A stretch of 64,000 nucleotides of DNA from assembly GCA_013154085.1 (NCBI GenBank), contig JAADDE010000030.1, forward strand, positions 1 to 64,000, read 5' to 3'. This document shows positions 58,571-64,000 of the stretch, one piece after another; within the stretch, counting starts at the first letter, position 1, and each line of letters opens with the position of its first letter. Below the pieces are notes generated by a model that saw only the letters and a list, made by a program, of their open reading frames with translations, was not told the origin of the DNA and made no database searches. The position numbers were made by a program, and so were the translations under genes. Source of the DNA: Thermoproteota archaeon (GTDB lineage Archaea > Thermoproteota > Thermoprotei_A > Sulfolobales > Ignicoccaceae).

Positions 58571-59379
58571 AGGTTAGAGTGGGCCACAGCCCGGATCCGG
58601 ACGACGCCTTCATGTTCTATCCAATAAAGTACGGAAAGATCGACCTTAGGGGTTACGAAGTAGAAGAGGTCGTGGAGGACATCGAAACGCTCAACAAGTT
58701 GGCCCTCGAAGGCAGGGTAGACGTCAGTGCAGTTTCCGCACACGCATACGCGTTCTTGAGCGACTCCTACGACGTACTCTCCTCCGGCGCGAGCATGGGC
58801 AAGGGGTACGGGCCTATAGTAGTGGCCCGGGAGCCGGGTGAGCTGTCCGGCAAGAAGGTGGCCATTCCGGGTAAGCTGACGACGGCCGCACTGCTGTCAA
58901 AAATCTACTTGCCCAAGAATGTAGACTACGTGATTATGAAATTCGACGAGATACCCGATGCTGTTAAGAGAGGAGAGGTCGACGCCGGCGTGCTGATACA
59001 CGAAGGCCAGATAACGTACAAAGACATGGGACTAGTAAAGCTGATGGACTTCGGTGAGCTGTGGTACGAGGAGACGAGCTTACCGTTGCCCTTGGGCCTT
59101 GATGTGGCCAAGAGGGAAATATCCGAGGACTGGGCACGGATATGGCACGAGGCCGTTAAGTACTCCTTGGAACACCCGAAGGAAGCCTTATCCCACGCCT
59201 TGAACTTCGCAAGGGGCTTAGACGAGGAGCTTACCGAGAGGTTCGTTAGGATGTACGTTAATGAATATACGCTGGACATGGGCGAAGAAGGAGAGGAGGC
59301 CCTCAGAGAGCTCTACAGAAGGGCCTACCGGGCGGGCGCGCTGCCTACGGTGCCGTCGTTCCGCGTCGTCCGACCTTGA
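58567..59379 (+). CDS. mqnD: MqnD-like protein (1,4-dihydroxy-6-naphthoate synthase)
   Basis: 270 residues, TTG start in a TTGA overlap with the DHPS-like gene. The N-terminus VGHSPDPDDAFMFYP is typical for MqnD, followed by VSAVSAHAYAFLSDSY, SGASMGKGYGPIVVA, KVAIPGKLTTAALLS, VDAGVLIHEGQITY (active-site His) and LPLPLGLDVAKREI. Catalyses the last special step of the futalosine route. The convergent VWA protein overlaps its end by 35 nt. Confidence 0.9.
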   Translation: MKVRVGHSPDPDDAFMFYPIKYGKIDLRGYEVEEVVEDIETLNKLALEGRVDVSAVSAHAYAFLSDSYDVLSSGASMGKGYGPIVVAREPGELSGKKVAIPGKLTTAALLSKIYLPKNVDYVIMKFDEIPDAVKRGEVDAGVLIHEGQITYKDMGLVKLMDFGELWYEETSLPLPLGLDVAKREISEDWARIWHEAVKYSLEHPKEALSHALNFARGLDEELTERFVRMYVNEYTLDMGEEGEEALRELYRRAYRAGALPTVPSFRVVRP

Positions 59380-60736
59380 GCACCCTCCAGCCGGCCCTTC
59401 TGGCCGGCTCGGGCACGTACTCTGTGGTCACGAGCAACGCCGCACCGCTTTTTCTCTTTATCTTTTTCATTATTTCTTCTACCTCATCCTCGTCGAACCA
59501 GTAGCCGTCTGTCAGCACTACTACGGGCTCTCCGGGCCTCGACCTCTTGAGAACCAGCTCCAGCACCGGCCGCGCCAAAGTTCCCCCGCCGCCCTTCAGT
59601 CCCTTAAGCCTCGCCAGCAAACGGCTCTTGCTGGCCGTTAGGGTTATGATGTACGGTTGCGCGTCCCATACCACTAGGTTTACTTTGCCGAACCTCGATG
59701 CCGCCACTACTTCAGCAACGAAGGTAGACAGCTCGTCGTCTGAAATGGAGCCGGAGGTGTCCACCAAGAGCCACACGCTGCTAGCCCTCCCTCGGTAGCC
59801 CGGCACGTATTCCAGCCCCCTCCGGTTCGGGACGGTCCAGGTTCTCTCGCTGAAGGAGCTGCCGTCTTTCAAGCTCTGCCTTAATATTAAGTTCCACGGC
59901 AGCTGCGGCTTTGCGGGCTTTACGAACCTCTCCAGAGCCGCGGGCACGTTGCCCGCAACCTTTAAGTTGCCGATGAGCTCCGCCAGGGCGGTACTGGCGA
60001 CGTCTTTGAGGGCGTCCCTCTTGCCTTCTTTGAACCTTTCATAGCCCTCTTGTACTTGCCTTCTGAACTCCGGGTCGCCGCCCCACAGCTCGCTCTTCGG
60101 TTTTATCCGGCTCTCCTCGCTTTCGACGGACTCGACCACATCGCTTATCACTACCACGGTATCCCAGCCTTGTCCGCCGTGAACTTCCCTCTTGCCCCTC
60201 TGGTCCTCTATCGTTATCATAATTTCATTATTCTTTATCTTATCCAACAGCTTCTGGTAAACGAGCTCTGCAGGGTCGGAGGGACCTATGCCGAGATAGC
60301 TGAGCTTCCTCCAGCTCACCGGCTCGGAATAGGCTATCTTCCACGTGGCGCTGTGCAGCTCATCCCAGAGGCCGAGCTCCTCAATCACGCTGTTCGCCTC
60401 AACGTCGCTGGCCAAGTTCCACAGCAGGGGGTGCGAGACCTTACCTTCTTTGAGGTAGACCCAGTGACCGAGGGCCCCGTGAAGCGCCTCGTGAGCTAGG
60501 AGAGCGGCTAAGCCCTTGTGGTCTACCTTCCTCAGCCACTCCTCAGAAATGACTATAGAGCCGTCTCTGTAGTCGAAATACGCGTATCCCCCCCGCCGGA
60601 GCCCCTTCTTTATTGCGTACTTAGACACGTGCGCCCCTAAGCCGGGGTTCTTGGCTGCTAAGTAAGCGAGGGCTCTTTCCACCTTTTCCTTCTCGCTCCG
60701 GTACAAGGGCCTCCCGCCCGCCTCACTCTTCTTCAA
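59345..60736 (-). CDS. VWA / DUF2201 metallopeptidase-like protein
   Basis: 463 residues. Near residue 85 is the HExxH zinc motif (LLAHEALHGALGH), then DVEANSVIEELG; the second half is a von Willebrand A-like domain with the MIDAS DTSGSISDDELS and VLTDGYWFDEDEV. This DUF2201 combination usually sits with a MoxR AAA ATPase, which assembles or remodels protein complexes; no MoxR gene is here. Overlaps mqnD and pcm ends or starts by small amounts. Confidence 0.85.
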   Translation of the reverse strand: MKKSEAGGRPLYRSEKEKVERALAYLAAKNPGLGAHVSKYAIKKGLRRGGYAYFDYRDGSIVISEEWLRKVDHKGLAALLAHEALHGALGHWVYLKEGKVSHPLLWNLASDVEANSVIEELGLWDELHSATWKIAYSEPVSWRKLSYLGIGPSDPAELVYQKLLDKIKNNEIMITIEDQRGKREVHGGQGWDTVVVISDVVESVESEESRIKPKSELWGGDPEFRRQVQEGYERFKEGKRDALKDVASTALAELIGNLKVAGNVPAALERFVKPAKPQLPWNLILRQSLKDGSSFSERTWTVPNRRGLEYVPGYRGRASSVWLLVDTSGSISDDELSTFVAEVVAASRFGKVNLVVWDAQPYIITLTASKSRLLARLKGLKGGGGTLARPVLELVLKRSRPGEPVVVLTDGYWFDEDEVEEIMKKIKRKSGAALLVTTEYVPEPARRAGWRVLKVGRRGTTAP

Positions 60737-61358
60737 TTAAAGGTACGAATGCTACTGGTAGTAGCCTCCGCACTTCCAGCCCCTCGGGCTTCTTAACTAT
60801 CTTGTAGAGCACTTGATAGCCCGGCTCCTCCTCCACTGGTATGACCATTACGCCTCCGACCTTGAGTTGCTCCAGCAGCTTGGGAGGTATTCTGCGGGCA
60901 GCGGCCGTGACTATTATCTTGTCGTAAGGCGCTGCTGGTGGGTAGCCCTTACTGCCGTCGCTCACTATCACAGTCACGTTGTCGTAGCCTAAAGCGCGTA
61001 GCCTTTCCCTAGCTTGCTCGGCCAGCTCCGGGATCCGCTCTATTGTGTAGACGTGGCCTTCCGGACCCACAAGCTCTGCCATAATGGCGGCGTGGTAGCC
61101 GGAGCCCGTGCCGACCTCCAGAACTCTGTCTCCTCTGCCTATCTCAGCGGCCTCTACCATGTAGGCTACCATGTGTGGGGCGCTGATCGTCTGCCCCATG
61201 CCTATCGGCAGAGGCCTGTCCTCGTAGGCGTACTCCCTCAGGCCTTCCGGAACGAACAGCTCTCTGGGCACCTTCAGCATTGCCCGGGCGACCTCCGGCC
61301 TCCTGATGTAGCCCTCTCTAACCAGCTTTTCCGCCAATTCCTTTCTACGCTCTTCCAC
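60723..61358 (-). CDS. pcm: Protein-L-isoaspartate O-methyltransferase
   Basis: 211 residues, ATG start. RELFVPEGLREYAYEDRPLP, GMGQTISAPHMVAYMVEAA (substrate region) and SAM motif I VLEVGTGSGYHAAIMAEL. Repairs damaged Asp/Asn residues in proteins, a common need in hyperthermophiles. Ends within the first codons of the VWA gene (14-nt overlap), so likely co-transcribed. Confidence 0.95.
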   Translation of the reverse strand: MEERRKELAEKLVREGYIRRPEVARAMLKVPRELFVPEGLREYAYEDRPLPIGMGQTISAPHMVAYMVEAAEIGRGDRVLEVGTGSGYHAAIMAELVGPEGHVYTIERIPELAEQARERLRALGYDNVTVIVSDGSKGYPPAAPYDKIIVTAAARRIPPKLLEQLKVGGVMVIPVEEEPGYQVLYKIVKKPEGLEVRRLLPVAFVPLIEEE

Positions 61359-61427
61359 GGACTTCCCTCCGCCGTTAGGGATGGAAGCTTAGATTAAGAG
61401 GAGAAGCGCCACCCCCACGGTGGTAGG

Positions 61428-61793
61428 TTGCCCTTAGCTCCGATGCCCAGCCCTCCCGAGCCTCCCCTGGGCGACGCGGAAGCGAACTTGGTTACTGGGG
61501 TCATAAAGACTATGGCGCAGGTTCTCGAAAAGATGGCATACCTCTTGAAGGAGACAAACGAGCTTGTAAAGGAAACTTACAACCTCACGCAAGAAATGGT
61601 AAAAACGAACGAAATAATGCTGAAGAACATGCAGACTCTCATGAATATAACTACAAAAGAGCTAGCCGGGACGATGAAAAGCATGAACGCTATGATGACC
61701 ACCCTCGTCTTCTATCAGCAGCTAACTCTAGTCCTTATGGTACTCATGGTTGCGCTCTTAGCGTTCGTCGCGTGGCGGCTCTTGGTGGGCTGA
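61428..61793 (+). CDS. Coiled-coil tail-anchored membrane protein (121 aa)
   Basis: TTG 61428 or ATG 61443 start, with a TATA-like tagattaag shared with pcm about 38 nt before. A short Pro-rich N-terminus, then an 80-residue Met-rich coil (LKETNELVKETYNLTQEMVK, LKNMQTLMNITTKELAGT), and a C-terminal membrane helix (LTLVLMVLMVALLAFVAW). Shape is like a tail-anchored tether or chemoreceptor-like helix. Unknown. hisS begins at the next base after its stop. Confidence 0.6.
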   Translation: MPLAPMPSPPEPPLGDAEANLVTGVIKTMAQVLEKMAYLLKETNELVKETYNLTQEMVKTNEIMLKNMQTLMNITTKELAGTMKSMNAMMTTLVFYQQLTLVLMVLMVALLAFVAWRLLVG

Positions 61794-63092
61794 GTGAAGC
61801 TTGAGCCCGAGCCCGTGAGGGGATTCAGAGACCTTTTCGGAGAAGACGCAGAACTCCTTTCGCTGGTAATGAAAAAAGCAGAGAAGTTGGCTGAGAGGTG
61901 GTCCTTCGAGAGGAGCTTCTTGCCTACCGTGGAGCGCTTCGAGCTGTTCGCAATGAAGAGCGGGGTTGAGATAGAGAGAACCATGTACGTATTCTTAGAC
62001 AAGGCCGGAAGGAAGGTGTCGCTGAGGCCGGAGGCTACGGCCTCGGCAGTTAGGGCGTACCTAAGACTCTTGAGAGGAAGGCCAAAGCCTCTGAAAATCT
62101 TCACCATAGTCAACGTGTTCCGCTACGACGAGCCCCAGTACGCTAGGTATCGCGAGTTCTACCAAGCGGACTTCGAGGTCTTCGGGGCCTCGGACCCCTT
62201 CGAGGACGCGGAGCTGGTTACGATGCTCCACGAATACTACGAAGAGCTCGACCTGCCTCACGTAATCGTGATCGGGAGCGTTAGGGCGCTCAGAAGCGTG
62301 CTCGAGGAAGAAGGAGTGGTCGGAAAGGAACAAGATCTAGTACTGCACTACGTAGACAAGGGGCTCGTAGACAAAGCGCTGGAGGTCGTGGCCTCGAAGG
62401 CTAGGAACCCGGAAAGGGCGGGCGAGGTGATAGCGAAGCTTGCCCAGTGGGAAGGGGGCGAAGAGGTGATAGAAGACGGCAAGCGGCTGATGAAGGAGAT
62501 GGGATACAGCTACTCCTTTGAAGACGTGGAGGAGGTGCTGGCGTACCTCCCGGAGGACGTGAAGGCGGTCCTTAAAGTGAAGCTCGGGTTCGCGAGGGGG
62601 CTGGCTTACTACACTGGTTTGATATACGAGGTCAAGGTTCCCGGGTTCCCGGTCTCCGTAGCCGGCGGAGGGAGGTACGACACGCTGACGGAGGTGTACG
62701 GCTGGGAGCGCGTGCCGGCTACGGGCTTCGCGATAGGGCTGGACAGAACGGCCCTGGCGCTCAAAGAGCGCGGAAGAGCGTACAAGGAGTCGCCTCTAGT
62801 AATAGTCTTGCCGATAGCGCCGGAGGCCCGCAAGGAGGCTTTGGCTGTACAAAGGGAGCTGGCCTCCTTAGACGTGAGATCCCTCCTGCTGACCGAGAAG
62901 AAGAGCGTTAAGAAGGCGTTTTCCTATGCATCGGAGAGCGGCGCTCGGGTGGCAGTAGTGCTGGGGAGGAAGGAGGTGGAGAAGGGATTCGTCTCTGTGA
63001 AGAACTTGGTCACCGGCGAGCAGAGGGAGTGCAGAAGGGAAGAGCTGCTGGACTGCGTAGCGAATGCCTTGAAAAGGCCCTTGGAGGAGTAA
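61794..63092 (+). CDS. hisS: Histidyl-tRNA synthetase
   Basis: 432 residues, GTG start. [38 protein letters not shown] (motif 1/2), [34 protein letters not shown] (HisA motif) and [15 protein letters not shown] (motif 3). The C-terminal anticodon domain ends [15 protein letters not shown]. Class II enzyme. Confidence 0.96.
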   Translation: MKLEPEPVRGFRDLFGEDAELLSLVMKKAEKLAERWSFERSFLPTVERFELFAMKSGVEIERTMYVFLDKAGRKVSLRPEATASAVRAYLRLLRGRPKPLKIFTIVNVFRYDEPQYARYREFYQADFEVFGASDPFEDAELVTMLHEYYEELDLPHVIVIGSVRALRSVLEEEGVVGKEQDLVLHYVDKGLVDKALEVVASKARNPERAGEVIAKLAQWEGGEEVIEDGKRLMKEMGYSYSFEDVEEVLAYLPEDVKAVLKVKLGFARGLAYYTGLIYEVKVPGFPVSVAGGGRYDTLTEVYGWERVPATGFAIGLDRTALALKERGRAYKESPLVIVLPIAPEARKEALAVQRELASLDVRSLLLTEKKSVKKAFSYASESGARVAVVLGRKEVEKGFVSVKNLVTGEQRECRREELLDCVANALKRPLEE

Positions 63093-63105
63093 CGGGGGGA
63101 GGACC

Positions 63106-63633
63106 TTGAGCCTGGACAAGCTCGGCCCGGGCAAGGACGCCCCGGAAGTGGTGAACGTGGTAATAGAAATCCCGATGGGAGGCTATGTGAAGTACGAAAT
63201 GGATAAAGAAAGCGGACTCATAAAGGTCGATCGCGTGCTGTACACAGCAATGTACTATCCCTTCAACTACGGCTTCATACCCGGCACCTTGGAAGAGGAC
63301 GGAGACCCCGTGGACGTTCTGGTGCTGAGCTTCGAGCCGTTCTATCCCGGCACTTATCTCAAGGCCAAGCCCATAGGCGTCTTGGTAATGGAGGATGAAG
63401 AGGGTCCGGACAGCAAAATAATAGCGGTGCCCGTAGAGAAGGTAGATCCGCGCTTCAAGGACTACAAGGATGTTGAGGATATACCACAAATTATTAAGGA
63501 GAAGATTCGGCACTTCTTCGAGCACTACAAGGAGCTGGAGCCCGGCAAGTGGGTGAAGATCAGAGAGTGGCTCCCCAAAGAAGAGGCCTTCAAGAGGATA
63601 AAGGCTGCCATAGAGAGATACCAACAAAAGTAA
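63106..63633 (+). CDS. ppa: Inorganic pyrophosphatase
   Basis: 175 residues, TTG start. [43 protein letters not shown] (metal-binding Asp residues) and the [22 protein letters not shown] segment. Soluble family I enzyme that drives biosynthesis by splitting PPi. hisS ends 13 nt upstream, so probably one transcript. Confidence 0.96.
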   Translation: MSLDKLGPGKDAPEVVNVVIEIPMGGYVKYEMDKESGLIKVDRVLYTAMYYPFNYGFIPGTLEEDGDPVDVLVLSFEPFYPGTYLKAKPIGVLVMEDEEGPDSKIIAVPVEKVDPRFKDYKDVEDIPQIIKEKIRHFFEHYKELEPGKWVKIREWLPKEEAFKRIKAAIERYQQK

Positions 63634-63662
63634 AGCCGCTTTAACGACTCCGGGAAGGAGAC

Positions 63663-64000
63663 TTGCTGGTTTACGACGTGCTGTTGCTCGCCCTCAGCGG
63701 CTTGCCCATAGCTCAAGGGATATTCCACGTCCCTCCCGGAGAGCTGGTGTGGAAAGTGCCTCCCCCGCCGGGATGCGACTTCTGTACGGAGCCGTTGCAG
63801 GCGATGCTGTACCCTCCGGAGAAGTTCCTCAACTTCGAGGGCGGCCGCTACATAGGTCCCGGGGCTCTGAGCTTCGCGCACGGCATAATACCCTGCGACA
63901 AATACCTCGTTGAGGCCGGGGAGACGCGCTACATCGTCTGCGCGTACGAGAAGGTCGTCGTGTACGAGTACTATCTGGACAGGCTTGGCATAAGGGTAAG
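63663..64000 (+). CDS. Exported protein, truncated by window end
   Basis: TTG 63663 has a good Shine-Dalgarno (aaggag) just upstream. The N-terminus is a short signal-like segment (LLLALSGLPIAQG), then IFHVPPGELVWKVPPPPGCD with Cys residues (CDFC, CDK, C in IVCAYEK) and a strand-rich continuation. Frame stays open to the last base. No family recognised from the 112 residues seen. Confidence 0.5.
   Translation, partial: MLVYDVLLLALSGLPIAQGIFHVPPGELVWKVPPPPGCDFCTEPLQAMLYPPEKFLNFEGGRYIGPGALSFAHGIIPCDKYLVEAGETRYIVCAYEKVVVYEYYLDRLGIRV

Noticed and set aside
1-64000. CRISPR arrays, insertion sequences, prophage, rRNA and replication origin
   Set aside because: No regularly spaced repeats, transposase motifs, phage genes, rRNA-like sequence, or Orc1/Cdc6 with ORB-type repeats seen; coding is continuous and housekeeping in nature.

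Overview
The window reads as a continuous stretch of a hyperthermophilic crenarchaeal chromosome (Thermoproteota, most likely Desulfurococcales; an Ignicoccus-like organism is my best guess but was not tested by any search). Signs of this are a TLFD-type family B DNA polymerase, FEN1, archaeal PriS, PCNA, TFS, an A-type ATPase, ribosomal proteins eS1/uS15/eL40, a tetraether lipid synthase, a ThrRS without editing domain, class I archaeal CCA enzyme, many GTG/TTG starts and TATA boxes about 26-35 nt before starts. I see no rRNA, CRISPR array, insertion sequence, prophage or replication origin. There is one tRNA, tRNA-Ala(CGC), at 16610-16685 on the minus strand.

Layout. 1-4787: Cdc48 C-terminus, a small winged-helix-like protein, FEN1 and DNA polymerase B. 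4789-8394: creatininase family protein and a secreted protein, a MqnA-like protein, an AdoMet/arginine decarboxylase and an ASCH protein. 8509-15749: hemC-hemL, a partial A-ATPase operon (B, D, a 52-residue coiled coil, c ring) and a one-chain class I fumarase. 15997-20784: two small exported proteins around the tRNA, HypA, tetraether lipid synthase and a Zn-ribbon regulator. 20791-24813: an anion permease and a tight cassette of five little-known genes (CBS, creatininase-like, RCK-like). 24810-31546: a minus-strand operon (eL40, nucleotidyltransferase, translin, PUA-like), siroheme decarboxylase AhbAB, a duplicated DUF2795-like protein, Nre repair protein and purCSQ. 31530-35164: a coiled-coil regulator and a 987-residue surface protein. 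35156-39644: kinase, CCA enzyme, ThpR, TFS and ThrRS. 39688-43106: PCNA, PriS, a YkgJ-like Fe-S/Zn protein and a nitrilase. 43287-47633: PadR, aminotransferase and the operon uS15, RecJ/Cdc45-like, Pcc1, eS1. 47617-54522: a minus-strand run Nth, two membrane proteins, QueC, MqnC, HD hydrolase, GH130 and myo-inositol-phosphate synthase. 54619-64000: PhoH-like ATPase, sugar-phosphate nucleotidylyltransferase, DHPS-like protein, MqnD, VWA/metallopeptidase, Pcm, HisRS, pyrophosphatase and a truncated exported protein.

How the genes fit together. Menaquinone by the futalosine route is represented at three separate loci (MqnA-like, MqnC, MqnD). Heme by the siroheme route is represented by HemL, HemC and AhbAB. 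Membrane lipid synthesis is represented by tetraether synthase and inositol-phosphate synthase. The replication set (PolB, FEN1, PCNA, PriS, RecJ/Cdc45-like) is split over three places. Purine synthesis (purC-purS-purQ) is compact, but purQ has no standard start codon.

Packing is very dense. Same-strand neighbours often share ATGA, GTGA or TTGA start/stop overlaps, and convergent genes often overlap at their 3' ends by 17-67 nt. The regions most worth a second look are the purS/purQ junction, the 22165-24813 cassette, the repeat-rich AT-rich gap before padR (43107-43286) and the duplicated 77-residue protein at 27701-28192.
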